NCBI GenBank assembly: GCA_018333865.1
Contig: JAGXSE010000001.1
Location: 155,126 to 219,125, forward strand
Direction of reading: 5' to 3'
DNA: 64,000 bases
DNA from: Syntrophomonadaceae bacterium
GTDB lineage: Bacteria > Bacillota > PH28-bin88
The position numbers and the translations under genes are program-made. Positions 33,483-42,258 of this stretch are shown here, one piece after another; within the stretch, counting starts at the first letter, position 1, and each line of letters opens with the position of its first letter. The notes beneath the pieces are model-generated. The model was given only the letters and a program-made list of their open reading frames with translations, was not told where the DNA came from and did no database searches.

Positions 33483-35060
33483 ATGAGCTTTAGTTTTGGA
33501 GTTAACGCCACAGAGGCAACAGGAACAAGGCGCCGGTCAAAGTCAGATTATTGTCCTATTAGCGGTATGTGTGCAAACTGTCTGGATGGCTGTTTTGGCC
33601 TGTGTGAAGTTGGCAAGTCAGCAGTCCGGGGCAAAGAAGTCCTTTATCCTCAGCCATTCGGAAAAATATCTACTGCATCCCAAAAAGACTATCCTGTAGA
33701 TCTTTCCCACTTTAATATTATGGGTACTGCCGTAGGGGCTCACGGAATCGAAGCAGACAGCGACAAGGCTGTTTTCCCGGCAGTGAATTTAGAAACCCAA
33801 ATTGGGGTAATCAACAAACTAAAGCTCCGTTTACCAATTGTCATTGCTGCCATGGGTTCAACCAATGTAGCGGCGGACAATTGGGAGCATCTGGCAGCCG
33901 GAGCGGCCATATCAGGGGTTGGGATAGTAATCGGTGAAAACGTTTGCGCTATGGACCCGGATTCGGAAATTAAAAACGGGCGGATTATGCATTCACCGGC
34001 GCTTGAAAGAAGAATAAAAGACTTCCAGAAGTGGCAAAACGGCCATGGTTTTATTGCCGTGCAGGCAAATGTGGAAGACACTAGCCTTGGAGTTCAAGAG
34101 TACGCTTTAGAGCAATTAGGTGTAGAAGCTGTCGAAATAAAATGGGGCCAAGGGGCAAAGGATATTGGCGGAGAAGTTAAACTGTCGACTCTTGAGCGAG
34201 CCTTGCAGCTTAAAAGCCGGGGTTATATTGTTCTGCCGGATCCGGAGGATAATAAGGTGCAGGAGGCTTTCCGTGCCGGCGCATTTTCCGAGTTTGAGCG
34301 CCACTCCCGTGTAGGCATGGTAACGGAAGAAGCCTTCCATGCCAGAGTTGAAACTTTGCGTAAGGCCGGGGCAAAACAAATCTTCCTCAAAACAGGAGCC
34401 TACAGGCCGGCTGATTTGGCCAGGGCAGTTAAATATGCCTCTGATGCCAGGATTGACCTCTTGACGGTTGATGGAGCCGGTGGAGGTACAGGCATGAGTC
34501 CATGGCGGATGATGAATGAATGGGGCATCCCAACAGTCCACCTGCAAGGACTGCTTACCAGTTATTTAGACCGGTTGGCCGCAAAGGGCGCCTTTGTTCC
34601 CACTGTTGCGATAGCAGGCGGCTTTGCACTTGAAGATCATATGTATAAAGGATTTGCTCTTAGCGCACCCCATGTAAAACTGATTGGCATGGCCAGAGGT
34701 CCTTTGGCAGCGGCTATGGTAGGTAAATCTGTGGGTGAAAAACTCAAAGAAGGTATTGTCCCTGGTGAATATAAGAAATACGGTGAACATTTGGAACAGG
34801 TCTTTGTTCTTTCGGCAGAAATTAAACACCAGCTAGGTAAAGATTTTGATAGACTGCCGGTGGGAGCGATTGGAGTCTATACCTATTTTGAAAGGCTTGC
34901 CCAGGGATTAAGGCAGTTCATGTGCGGGGCCAGGAAATTTAGCCTTGAGCACATTACTCGTGATGATTTGGCAGCATTAACGAAAGAGGCAGCTGAAATA
35001 AGTGGGATTCAATATATTATGGATATAGATGCAAAGGCTGCTGAAGAAATCCTTGGCTAA
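33483..35060 (+). CDS. FMN-binding glutamate synthase family protein
   Basis: A 525-residue protein with the glutamate synthase FMN-binding barrel. The N-terminal 35 residues carry a cysteine-rich segment (CPISGMCANCLDGCFGLCEVG), a potential iron-sulfur or metal site. The barrel contains IKWGQGAKDIGGEVK, VDGAGGGTGMSPWRMMNEWG and HVKLIGMARGPLAAAMVGKS, corresponding to FMN and substrate regions of GltB. Glutaminase and GXGXG domains are absent, so it is not a complete glutamate synthase. The ATG follows TTGGAGG. It lies between glnA2 and glnA3, consistent with nitrogen metabolism. Confidence 0.85.
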   Translation: MSFSFGVNATEATGTRRRSKSDYCPISGMCANCLDGCFGLCEVGKSAVRGKEVLYPQPFGKISTASQKDYPVDLSHFNIMGTAVGAHGIEADSDKAVFPAVNLETQIGVINKLKLRLPIVIAAMGSTNVAADNWEHLAAGAAISGVGIVIGENVCAMDPDSEIKNGRIMHSPALERRIKDFQKWQNGHGFIAVQANVEDTSLGVQEYALEQLGVEAVEIKWGQGAKDIGGEVKLSTLERALQLKSRGYIVLPDPEDNKVQEAFRAGAFSEFERHSRVGMVTEEAFHARVETLRKAGAKQIFLKTGAYRPADLARAVKYASDARIDLLTVDGAGGGTGMSPWRMMNEWGIPTVHLQGLLTSYLDRLAAKGAFVPTVAIAGGFALEDHMYKGFALSAPHVKLIGMARGPLAAAMVGKSVGEKLKEGIVPGEYKKYGEHLEQVFVLSAEIKHQLGKDFDRLPVGAIGVYTYFERLAQGLRQFMCGARKFSLEHITRDDLAALTKEAAEISGIQYIMDIDAKAAEEILG

Positions 35061-35065
35061 ATCGA

Positions 35066-35095
35066 TTAGGGCTGCTTTTTAAAAAGTAGCCCTAA
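35066..35095 (+). terminator. Hairpin after the GltS-like gene
   Basis: TTAGGGCT-GC-TTTTT pairs with AAAAAG-TAGCCCTAA. It follows the stop by six bases. The T-tail is poor (ATTAACTAAAT), so termination strength is uncertain. Confidence 0.55.
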
Positions 35096-35124
35096 ATTAA
35101 CTAAATCTGCGGGGCATATTCTGG

Positions 35125-35150
35125 TTGACACCTGTAAATTATGCTATAAT
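35125..35150 (+). promoter_or_regulatory. Extended -10 promoter of glnA3
   Basis: TGCTATAAT (35142-35150) is a good extended -10 element. A TTGACA at 35125-35130 is only 14 bases upstream of it, so the -35 contribution is unclear. The leader is short, and no hexaloop hairpin or terminator is seen. Confidence 0.5.
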
Positions 35151-35200
35151 TAGGTTCGAATTCTTATTAGCATTTTATTTGGAAGAGAGGGTCTAGGCCT

Positions 35201-36535
35201 ATGAGCAGATTAACAGCGGAAGATGTCAGGTCTCTAGCCAAGGAATGTAATGTAAAGTTTGTTAGGCTGCAGTTTACCGACATCTTCGGGGTCTTAAAGA
35301 ATGTTGCTATTACAGTTGATCAACTAGATAAAGCCCTTGAGAATGAAATGATGTTTGATGGGTCTTCAATTGAAGGATTTGTCCGAATCGAAGAATCCGA
35401 CATGTACTTACGGCCCGACCCTTCTACCTTCGTTATTTTTCCGTGGAAGGCCAAAGAAAATGGTGTTGTTGCCCGGTTGATGTGTGATGTGTATAATCCC
35501 GATGGAACACCCTTTGCAGGCTGCCCTCGCTGCACCTTGCAGAAGGTTCTGGCGCAAGCCTCTGAAATGGGATTCACCATGAATGTTGGTCCTGAGGCCG
35601 AGTTCTTCCTTTTCCATACAGATGCTGAAGGCAAACCCACTACCATTACCCATGACAGGGCAGGTTATTTTGATATGACGCCGGTCGATCTTGGTGAAAA
35701 TGCCCGCAGAGACATGGTTCTTACCCTAGATGACATGGGTTTTGAGGTTGAGGCCTCTCATCATGAAGTCGCTCCTGGCCAGCATGAAATTGATTTTAAG
35801 TATTCTAATGCCCTTGATATTGCAGACAAAATTGTTACCTTTAAATTTGTTGTCCGGACCATAGCACAGCGCCATGGATTGCATGCCACTTTTATGCCAA
35901 AGCCGGTTTACGGGATCCCTGGTTCTGGCATGCATCTTAATATGTCGTTGGTGAAAGATGGGAAAAATGCATTTTTCGATCCAGGTACCAGCGATCAGTT
36001 GAGTCAGGTTTGCCGTTATTTTATCGGCGGCTTAATGAAACATGCCCGCAGCCTTTCTGCTATCACTAATCCAACTGTTAATTCCTATAAGCGGCTGGTG
36101 TCCGGGTTTGAGGCTCCTGTTTATATTGCTTGGTCAGCGAGAAATCGCAGCCCGTTGATAAGGATCCCCGCCAAGCGCGGAGCTTCTACGAGGATGGAAT
36201 TGCGCAGTCCAGATCCCTCCTGCAACCCGTACTTTGCTTTGGCAGCATGTCTGGCTGCGGGGCTGGATGGCATTAAAAACAGCATTGAGCCGCCTTCTCC
36301 GTGTGACCGCAACATTTATGAGCTGACCCCTGAAGAGAGGAAGGAACTGGGTATTGATGTCCTTCCGTCTTCGCTGCAGGAAGCGCTGAAAGAGTTGTCC
36401 AAAGACGAAGTAATTAAGGCAGCCCTTGGAGAGCATATTTATCAGCGCTTTATGGATGCAAAGATGATTGAATGGGATCGTTATCGCATGCAGGTTCACC
36501 AGTGGGAATTGCAGGAATATCTTGCCAAATTCTAA
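35201..36535 (+). CDS. glnA: Glutamine synthetase type I, copy 3
   Basis: A 444-residue type I-alpha glutamine synthetase with all catalytic motifs: [85 protein letters not shown] and [15 protein letters not shown]. It is very similar to copy 1 and clearly a full enzyme. One visible difference from copy 1 is PGSGMH in place of NGSGMH. It has its own promoter with a short unstructured leader, so unlike copies 1 and 2 it does not appear to be attenuated. The ATG follows GGAAGAGAGGG. Confidence 0.93.
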   Translation: MSRLTAEDVRSLAKECNVKFVRLQFTDIFGVLKNVAITVDQLDKALENEMMFDGSSIEGFVRIEESDMYLRPDPSTFVIFPWKAKENGVVARLMCDVYNPDGTPFAGCPRCTLQKVLAQASEMGFTMNVGPEAEFFLFHTDAEGKPTTITHDRAGYFDMTPVDLGENARRDMVLTLDDMGFEVEASHHEVAPGQHEIDFKYSNALDIADKIVTFKFVVRTIAQRHGLHATFMPKPVYGIPGSGMHLNMSLVKDGKNAFFDPGTSDQLSQVCRYFIGGLMKHARSLSAITNPTVNSYKRLVSGFEAPVYIAWSARNRSPLIRIPAKRGASTRMELRSPDPSCNPYFALAACLAAGLDGIKNSIEPPSPCDRNIYELTPEERKELGIDVLPSSLQEALKELSKDEVIKAALGEHIYQRFMDAKMIEWDRYRMQVHQWELQEYLAKF

Positions 36536-36583
36536 TTAGGACCTAATCAAGGTATTTTTTCTAATATGCTGAATTGAAGTGCA

Positions 36584-36632
36584 AGGGCAATGGCGTCCTC
36601 GCGCGGTGTATTTCCGCCCGGGACGCTATTGC
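36584..36632 (+). promoter_or_regulatory. Hexaloop hairpin with a competing long stem, leader of ANTAR2-glutamate synthase genes
   Basis: AGGGC-AATGGC-GTCCT (36584-36599) has a hexaloop with A1 and G4. The same bases (36587-36598) can instead pair over 12 base pairs with GGACGCTATTGC (36621-36632), with an inner GCGG/CCGC stem. The two folds are mutually exclusive, as in an attenuator, but the long hairpin is followed by TGTTAAACG rather than a T-tract. Confidence 0.5.
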
Positions 36633-36676
36633 TGTTAAACGTGGTGATAAATCTGGCAGCTAAGGGGTGATCCTCA

Positions 36677-37264
36677 ATGAACACAAAGATATTTATTGCA
36701 AGTGGGGATAACACCCTCCGGCTTGCCTTAAAAAACCTTCTGCTGCGTGAAGGCTATGCTGTTGTAGGAGAAGGCGAGGACAGTTCATCTGCCCTCCGTG
36801 GAGTAAGAACAATAGTTCCTGATCTGGTAATTCTTGATATGGATTTGCCCGGCATGGGCGGGCTTGATACCGCCAGAATATTGGAAGAAGACCGGATAAC
36901 GCCTATTTTGTTGCTCACCCCTCATTGGCAAAGGGAATTAATCGAAAAGGCTAAAGATTTCTGGTCCCTTTCTTTTGGTGTTAAGCCGGTTACCGAGGCT
37001 CATTTGCTGCCGGCTGTAGAGACTGCCATTAATTCTTTCCAGAAAATGCGGGAGCTTGAAAAAGAGGTTTTAAGGCTAAAAGAAACCTTGGCGACACGTA
37101 AAGTGGTAGAGAAAGCCAAAGGAATCCTGATGCAAACCCTTGGCATCAGTGAAGCTCAGGCATTTAAGCGCATCCAGCAGCAAGCTATGAATAAGTCTAT
37201 GCCAATGAAAAAAATTGCCGAGGCGATTATCCTTTCTCAGGAATTAAACACTATTAAAAAATGA
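36677..37264 (+). CDS. ANTAR-domain response regulator 2
   Basis: A 195-residue regulator with a complete receiver domain: the acidic pair region ASGDN, phospho-acceptor in LVILDMDLPGMGG, Thr in LLLTP and Lys in FGVKPV. The ANTAR domain spans about residues 132-192 (ATRKVVEKAKGILMQTLGISEAQAFKRIQQQAMNKSMPMKKIAEAII). Unlike ANTAR 1 its phosphorylation site is canonical. It is followed closely by the split glutamate synthase genes and preceded by an ANTAR-like hexaloop, suggesting autoregulation (inference). The ATG follows AAGGGGTGA. Confidence 0.9.
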   Translation: MNTKIFIASGDNTLRLALKNLLLREGYAVVGEGEDSSSALRGVRTIVPDLVILDMDLPGMGGLDTARILEEDRITPILLLTPHWQRELIEKAKDFWSLSFGVKPVTEAHLLPAVETAINSFQKMRELEKEVLRLKETLATRKVVEKAKGILMQTLGISEAQAFKRIQQQAMNKSMPMKKIAEAIILSQELNTIKK

Positions 37265-37391
37265 TCTTGTGCAAACCATTTTAACGGAATATTGTGCAGG
37301 GCAACGGTGTCCACCTTACGGGGGAATTCTTCATTCCTTCTATCAGGGGATACCTTTTTTGTTTTCGAAATTAAAGGGGGAGGAATTTATC

Positions 37392-38531
37392 ATGTTTAAA
37401 GAAGGAGACGTAAGAATACCTTCAGGATGCGCAATCAGCGGGATCATGAACAAAAAGGGTATAGCTTTTTCAGGCGAAAAAATTATTCAGTCGATCAGTT
37501 TGATGCATGAACGCTCAAATGGATTGGGCGGAGGCTTCGCAGGTTACGGCATCTATCCTCATTTTAAGGATTATTACGCTTTCCACCTTTTTTTTGATAA
37601 TATCTCCGCCAAAGTAGATGCGGAAATGTATTTAAGCCAACACTATCATGTTGAATTTGATGAGGCAATTCCAACGAGAAATACAAGCTCTATAATAGAT
37701 CCGCCGATCATCTGGCGTTACTTTATAAAGCCAAAGGCCGAAAAGCTCATTAAAAGCGGAATCGATGAAGAAGAATTTATTGTCCGATCGGTAATGAATT
37801 TGAACCGGACGATTGAAGGGGCATACGTTTTTTCCAGCGGGAAAAACATGGGCATATTCAAAGGGGTTGGCTATCCTGAAGACATTGGCAATTTCTTTCG
37901 GTTAGAAGAATATCAGGGACATATTTGGACGGCTCATGGAAGATTTCCGACCAATACTCCTGGTTGGTGGGGGGGAGCTCATCCCTTTGCATTGCTAGAC
38001 AGGTCCGTAGTCCATAATGGAGAAATTTCTTCTTATGATGCCAATCGTCGTTTTTTGCAAATGCATGGATACACCTGTGCCCTGCAAACTGATACCGAGG
38101 CGATTACCTATATTTTTGATTTGCTGCTAAGGCAGTTTTGTGTTCCGCTGGAGGTTGCGGCAGCGGTGGTGGCTGCGCCTTTCTGGTCAGAAATAGAGCG
38201 CATGGACCAGGAGAAAAAAGAACTATATACGGCCTTACGAGCTGTTTATGGCAGCCTGCTAATAAACGGTCCTTTTTCCATTATTCTGGCTTCTAATTGT
38301 GGGATTATGGCCTTAAACGACCGCCTGAAATTAAGGCCGATGACAGCTGCTACCAAAAATGAATTTTTATTCATTGCCAGTGAAGAAGCTGCTATCAGAG
38401 AAATATGCCCCATTCCGGATCGGGTTTGGGCTCCTAGGGGCGGTCAACCTGTATTTGGATTGTTAGAATCGGCTTCACATTCCAGGGATGTTTTGTGGGA
38501 AGTACCCCTTGCGGCCGGGTATCCTTCATGA
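37392..38531 (+). CDS. Split glutamate synthase, glutamine amidotransferase subunit
   Basis: A 379-residue class II glutamine amidotransferase resembling glutamate synthase domain 1 (GlxB/MgsA-like). It should hydrolyse glutamine and pass ammonia to the FMN subunit. The likely nucleophile is the cysteine in PSGCAISGIMNKKG near residue 14; the family motifs GHIWTAHGRFPTNTPGWWGGAHPF and VVHNGEISSYDANRRFL follow. The first 13 residues would need to be removed or tolerated for an N-terminal nucleophile. The ATG at 37392 follows GGGGGAGGA; an upstream frame to 37269 lacks a ribosome binding site. Confidence 0.85.
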   Translation: MFKEGDVRIPSGCAISGIMNKKGIAFSGEKIIQSISLMHERSNGLGGGFAGYGIYPHFKDYYAFHLFFDNISAKVDAEMYLSQHYHVEFDEAIPTRNTSSIIDPPIIWRYFIKPKAEKLIKSGIDEEEFIVRSVMNLNRTIEGAYVFSSGKNMGIFKGVGYPEDIGNFFRLEEYQGHIWTAHGRFPTNTPGWWGGAHPFALLDRSVVHNGEISSYDANRRFLQMHGYTCALQTDTEAITYIFDLLLRQFCVPLEVAAAVVAAPFWSEIERMDQEKKELYTALRAVYGSLLINGPFSIILASNCGIMALNDRLKLRPMTAATKNEFLFIASEEAAIREICPIPDRVWAPRGGQPVFGLLESASHSRDVLWEVPLAAGYPS

Positions 38532-38547
38532 AAGAGAGAGAGAGTCT

Positions 38548-40050
38548 ATGTCTATAGGTTTAATCACACCAAGCTTTATAATTGAGCGGAGCGAAAGCAA
38601 ATGCACCCAATGCCAAGTGTGTGTAAATCAGTGTGCGAACAAGGTCCACATCTTTACTGCTGCAACAAAAAAAATGTCAGCAGCAGATGCCAACTGTGTT
38701 AACTGCCACAGGTGCGTAACTTTATGTCCGGCCAGTGCGCTCATAGTAAGAAAAAATCCGTTGGAATTCAGGGTAAACTCCAACTGGCGCGAAGACATTA
38801 TCCGTTCTATTTACCTGCAAGCGGAATCGGGGGGGATTCTCCTTGCCGGAATGGGAAATGACCAACCTTATCCGGTTTATTGGGATAAATTGCTTTTAAA
38901 TGCCAGCCAGGTTACTAACCCTTCTATCGACCCTTTGCGCGAGCCAATGGAACTCAAAACCTTTTTGGGGCGAAAACCGGAAAAACTGACTTTCAAAAAT
39001 GGCAAACTTTACTCTCAACTGCCGCCCCAATTGGAGTTGGAGATCCCGGTGATGTTTTCCGCCATGTCTTTTGGTTCAATCAGCTTAAATGCGATCAAAT
39101 CCCTGGCCCAGGCAGCGCAAGAAGCTGGTACTTACTATAACACCGGGGAGGGCGGTCTGCACCGGGACTTGTATGGCTTCTGCGCCAATACCATTGTGCA
39201 GGTAGCCTCCGGCCGTTTCGGGGTCGATCCGGATTATTTGGATGCCGGAGCCGCAATAGAGATCAAGATCGGCCAAGGAGCCAAGCCTGGAATTGGCGGT
39301 CATTTGCCCGCTCAGAAGGTAGTTAGTGCAGTCTCGGAGACCAGAATGATACCGGAAGGAAGCGATGCCCTGTCTCCGGCACCGCACCATGATATTTATT
39401 CTATCGAAGACTTAAGACAGCTAATTTTTTCTCTGAAAGAGGCTACTGAATACAAGAAACCGGTTTTCGTAAAAATAGCTGCCGTCCATAATGTGGCGGC
39501 AATCGCATCAGGAATTGCCAGGGCAGGAGCAGATATAATCGCTATTGACGGTTTTAGGGGAGGGACGGGGGCAACTCCCTTAAGGATTCGTGATCATGTA
39601 GGTTTGCCTATCGAATTTGCGTTAGCAGCAGTAGATTCCAGGCTGCGCCAAGAGGGGATCAGAAATCATGTGTCCATTGTTGTGGCGGGCAGCATCAGGC
39701 ACAGTGCTGATGTGGTCAAGGCGATAGCTTTGGGAGCCGATGCGGTCTATATTGCCAGCGCAGCATTAATTGCTTTGGGATGTCACATGTGCCAGAAGTG
39801 TTATACAGGCAAGTGCAACTGGGGGATTGCAACTCAAGAACCCAGTTTGGTCAAGCGTTTAAACCCACAAGAGGGGACCAGAAGGGCTGTCAACCTCTTG
39901 CGGGCCTGGAAGCTTGAAATTAAAGAAATGCTGGGCGGCATGGGGATTAATGCTCTGGAGAGCCTCCGCGGCAACCGCCTGATGTTGCGAGGAATAGGCT
40001 TAACAGAGCGCGAGTTAAATGTTTTGGGTGTTTCTGCTGTTGGGGAATAG
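38548..40050 (+). CDS. Split glutamate synthase, FMN subunit with ferredoxin domain
   Basis: A 500-residue archaeal-type GltB central subunit. Residues about 17-70 hold two 4Fe-4S motifs (CTQCQVCVNQC and CVNCHRCVTLC). The FMN barrel follows with AMSFGSISLNAIKSLAQAA, NTGEGGLHRDLYG, IKIGQGAKPGIGGHLPAQKV, IDGFRGGTGATPL and the cysteine cluster CHMCQKCYTGKCNWG of the 3Fe-4S site. It would reduce 2-oxoglutarate plus ammonia to glutamate with electrons from ferredoxin. The ATG at 38548 is preferred to an overlapping upstream start. A pyridine nucleotide (GltD) subunit is not present in the window. Confidence 0.9.
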   Translation: MSIGLITPSFIIERSESKCTQCQVCVNQCANKVHIFTAATKKMSAADANCVNCHRCVTLCPASALIVRKNPLEFRVNSNWREDIIRSIYLQAESGGILLAGMGNDQPYPVYWDKLLLNASQVTNPSIDPLREPMELKTFLGRKPEKLTFKNGKLYSQLPPQLELEIPVMFSAMSFGSISLNAIKSLAQAAQEAGTYYNTGEGGLHRDLYGFCANTIVQVASGRFGVDPDYLDAGAAIEIKIGQGAKPGIGGHLPAQKVVSAVSETRMIPEGSDALSPAPHHDIYSIEDLRQLIFSLKEATEYKKPVFVKIAAVHNVAAIASGIARAGADIIAIDGFRGGTGATPLRIRDHVGLPIEFALAAVDSRLRQEGIRNHVSIVVAGSIRHSADVVKAIALGADAVYIASAALIALGCHMCQKCYTGKCNWGIATQEPSLVKRLNPQEGTRRAVNLLRAWKLEIKEMLGGMGINALESLRGNRLMLRGIGLTERELNVLGVSAVGE

Positions 40051-40124
40051 AATGGTAAAATTAAAAGAATTTATGTAAACCCAGAATTCTGTTTAGAGTG
40101 TAGTCCGGGGGAGGGGAAAATAAA

Positions 40125-40862
40125 TTGATTTGTATTGAAGCAAAAGGGATGCCCTATAAGGAGTTAAACCGGATAATTCGGCACCAACTGGCAAATAGAG
40201 ATGAAACAAGCTGTTTAAAAAATATAAATGGCCAGAGATATATTGGGGATGCCCTCCGGGGCAAACAGAAAATAATAATAGAGGGTACGCCAGGAAATGA
40301 CCTGGCGGCTTACATGGACGGTTTATTCATAGAGGTTAAGGGAAATGCCCAGGATGGGGTTGGTAATACAATGAATAACGGCCTTGTGGTCATCCATGGG
40401 GATGCCGGTGATACCTTAGGCTATGCTATGCGGGGCGGTGAGATTTTTGTTAAAAGAAACATTGGGTACCGGGCTGGAATCCATATGAAAGAATATAAAG
40501 AGAAAATCCCTGTAATTGTGATTGGTGGATCAGCCGGAGATTTCCTGGGAGAATATATGGCTGGAGGCATAATAATAGTCCTCGGTTTAGACAGATCCTC
40601 CAGTGAAAATATAGTGGGTAATTTCTGTGGGACCGGTATGCACGGAGGGGTAATGTACATTGGAGGTGAAGTCTTTCCTTATAAACTTGGAAAGGAAGTC
40701 CAAGTTGTTCCTATGACAGAAAGGGATATTTATGTTATCCGTAGTTATGTTGAAAGATATAAGCACTATTTTGGCCTTGAAGTTCCAGCAGTGGCGGAGA
40801 AATTCCAAAAACTGCTTCCTTTAAACAAAAGCCCCTATGGAGCTCTGTACACGAAATACTAA
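40125..40862 (+). CDS. Split glutamate synthase, GXGXG subunit
   Basis: A 245-residue beta-helix protein equal to the C-terminal domain of GltB (GlxC/MgsB-like). Repeated glycine turns are plain: NAQDGVGNTMNNGLVVIHGDAGDTLGYAMRGGEIFV, GGSAGDFLGEYMAGGIIIVLG and VGNFCGTGMHGGVMYIGGE. This domain is structural and helps to form the ammonia tunnel. The TTG start follows GGGGGAGGGG. It completes the amidotransferase/FMN/GXGXG trio, which together with ANTAR2 ends at a terminator. Confidence 0.9.
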   Translation: MICIEAKGMPYKELNRIIRHQLANRDETSCLKNINGQRYIGDALRGKQKIIIEGTPGNDLAAYMDGLFIEVKGNAQDGVGNTMNNGLVVIHGDAGDTLGYAMRGGEIFVKRNIGYRAGIHMKEYKEKIPVIVIGGSAGDFLGEYMAGGIIIVLGLDRSSSENIVGNFCGTGMHGGVMYIGGEVFPYKLGKEVQVVPMTERDIYVIRSYVERYKHYFGLEVPAVAEKFQKLLPLNKSPYGALYTKY

Positions 40863-40883
40863 GCATTTTCTATCCCCAGTTGA

Positions 40884-40912
40884 AGCCACGGGATTTTCGC
40901 GGCTATTTTTTT
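40884..40912 (+). terminator. Intrinsic terminator after the glutamate synthase genes
   Basis: AGCCACG pairs with CGCGGCT around GGATTTT (one mismatch), followed by seven T residues after an A. Confidence 0.75.
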
Positions 40913-41002
40913 GAAAATGCCATCGATGGCATGAAAAATAGTATAATAAAATAGATCGTCATTATTTTTTAGAATGCTTCGGTCGGGAAGGGAGAAGAAT
41001 CG

Positions 41003-41860
41003 GTGGTTAAGCGACTTCCCTCTTGGTTAAAAAAGCGTTTGCCCTCTACGGGCAGTTTGTATGCCACAAAAAATTTAGTTGCATCTCTAGGTTTAAATAC
41101 GGTGTGCCAGAGCGCACTTTGCCCAAATCTTGGCGAATGCTTTAGCAAAAAAACAGCAACATTCATGATCATGGGAAACCTGTGTACTAGAAACTGCCGC
41201 TTTTGTGCTGTTGAATCAGGGGAAGCAAAATCCCTTGACATCAGCGAACCCTTCAGGGTTGCAATGGCTATAAAAGAATTAAGTTTAAAACATGCAGTCG
41301 TCACCTCTGTAACCAGGGATGATTTAGCAGATGGCGGAGCAAGCCATTTTGCCCAAACTGTAAGAGAGATAAAAAGCTATAACCCTGGAGTTATCATCGA
41401 GGTCCTTACGCCTGACTTTAACGGTGATTGGGATTGCCTAAGCCAGGTAGTAGAAGCCGGTCCTCATATTTATAACCACAACGTCGAAACGGTTCCACGC
41501 CTTTATAAAGAAGTGAGGCCCCAGGCTTTTTATGAGCGAAGTTTGGAGCTGCTGTCAAAGGTAAAGATAATGAACCCCTCTATTTTTACAAAATCTGGTT
41601 TCATGCTCGGTTTGGGAGAAAAAAAAGATGAGGTTGTCAGCCTGATGCAAGACCTATATGGCAATAAGGTGAATATTGTTACAATAGGCCAATATCTGCA
41701 ACCTTCTCAGGGTCACTTGCCAGTTATCGATTACGTGACCCCGGAGGAATTTGACTGTTATAGGAAAATCGGCGAGGACATGGGTTTTCAGTTTGTTGTA
41801 TCAGGTCCTTTTGTGAGGAGTTCTTTTAATGCCAAAGAGTTTTCCGAACTGCATATGTAG
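41003..41860 (+). CDS. lipA: Lipoyl synthase
   Basis: A 285-residue radical SAM lipoyl synthase inserting two sulfurs into protein-bound octanoyl groups. Both iron-sulfur sites are present: CQSALCPNLGEC (auxiliary cluster, Cys-x4-Cys-x5-Cys) and CTRNCRFC (radical SAM, Cys-x3-Cys-x2-Cys). The C-terminal RSSFNA supplies the conserved serine ligand. SAM and substrate motifs VVTSVTRDDLADGGA and NHNVETVPRLY are also typical. The GTG start follows GAAGGGAG. A TATAAT-like box lies about 55 bases upstream. No lipoate ligase or octanoyltransferase gene is adjacent. Confidence 0.95.
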   Translation: MVKRLPSWLKKRLPSTGSLYATKNLVASLGLNTVCQSALCPNLGECFSKKTATFMIMGNLCTRNCRFCAVESGEAKSLDISEPFRVAMAIKELSLKHAVVTSVTRDDLADGGASHFAQTVREIKSYNPGVIIEVLTPDFNGDWDCLSQVVEAGPHIYNHNVETVPRLYKEVRPQAFYERSLELLSKVKIMNPSIFTKSGFMLGLGEKKDEVVSLMQDLYGNKVNIVTIGQYLQPSQGHLPVIDYVTPEEFDCYRKIGEDMGFQFVVSGPFVRSSFNAKEFSELHM

Positions 41861-41899
41861 CTATTAAAAATCATCCAGTTTTTCTCGACGGAGCGTCAC

Positions 41900-41928
41900 T
41901 TGACATTACGTGACCTTTAAGGCATAAT
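41900..41928 (+). promoter_or_regulatory. Sigma-A promoter of tRNA-Val
   Basis: TTGACA (41900-41905), a 17-base spacer and CATAAT (41923-41928), ending ten bases before the tRNA. Confidence 0.8.
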
Positions 41929-41938
41929 GATATTCAAT

Positions 41939-42013
41939 GGGCCGCTAGCTCAGAGGGAGAGCACCTCCTTGACGCGGAGGGGGCCAGAGGTTCAAGTCCT
42001 CTGCGGCCCACCA
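41939..42013 (+). tRNA. tRNA-Val (anticodon GAC)
   Basis: A cloverleaf folds fully: acceptor GGGCCGC/GCGGCCC, D stem GCTC/GAGC, anticodon stem CCTCC/GGAGG with loop TTGACGC, and T stem AGAGG/CCTCT with loop TTCAAGT. The anticodon GAC reads the valine codon GUC. The CCA end is encoded. Confidence 0.96.
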
Positions 42014-42027
42014 TTTAAAAGATCATG

Positions 42028-42066
42028 GTAGTGTTAGTCATTAAAGACGGCACTACTTTTTGTTTT
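42028..42066 (+). terminator. Terminator after tRNA-Val
   Basis: GTAGTG pairs with CACTAC across a 17-base loop, followed by TTTTTGTTTTG. Confidence 0.65.
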
Positions 42067-42258
42067 GTCACAAAGAAATCAATCTCTTGGATTAGAGTCT
42101 GATGCTGGGACTTTTCTTTTTGTTAAGTTTATGGGGGTTTGGACCAGGAAAGTTAACTGTAATTTTAGCATATGTTGATAGCAGAGTAGAAATAATATTA
42201 TTGGAAGTTCTTTGCTGGACTTCTTTGTTTTCTAAAAAATGGAGGAGAGGTGAGGAAA

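Noticed and set aside
35101..35200. ANTAR hexaloop before glnA3
   Set aside because: The leader after the promoter is only about 40 bases and contains no hexaloop hairpin or terminator.
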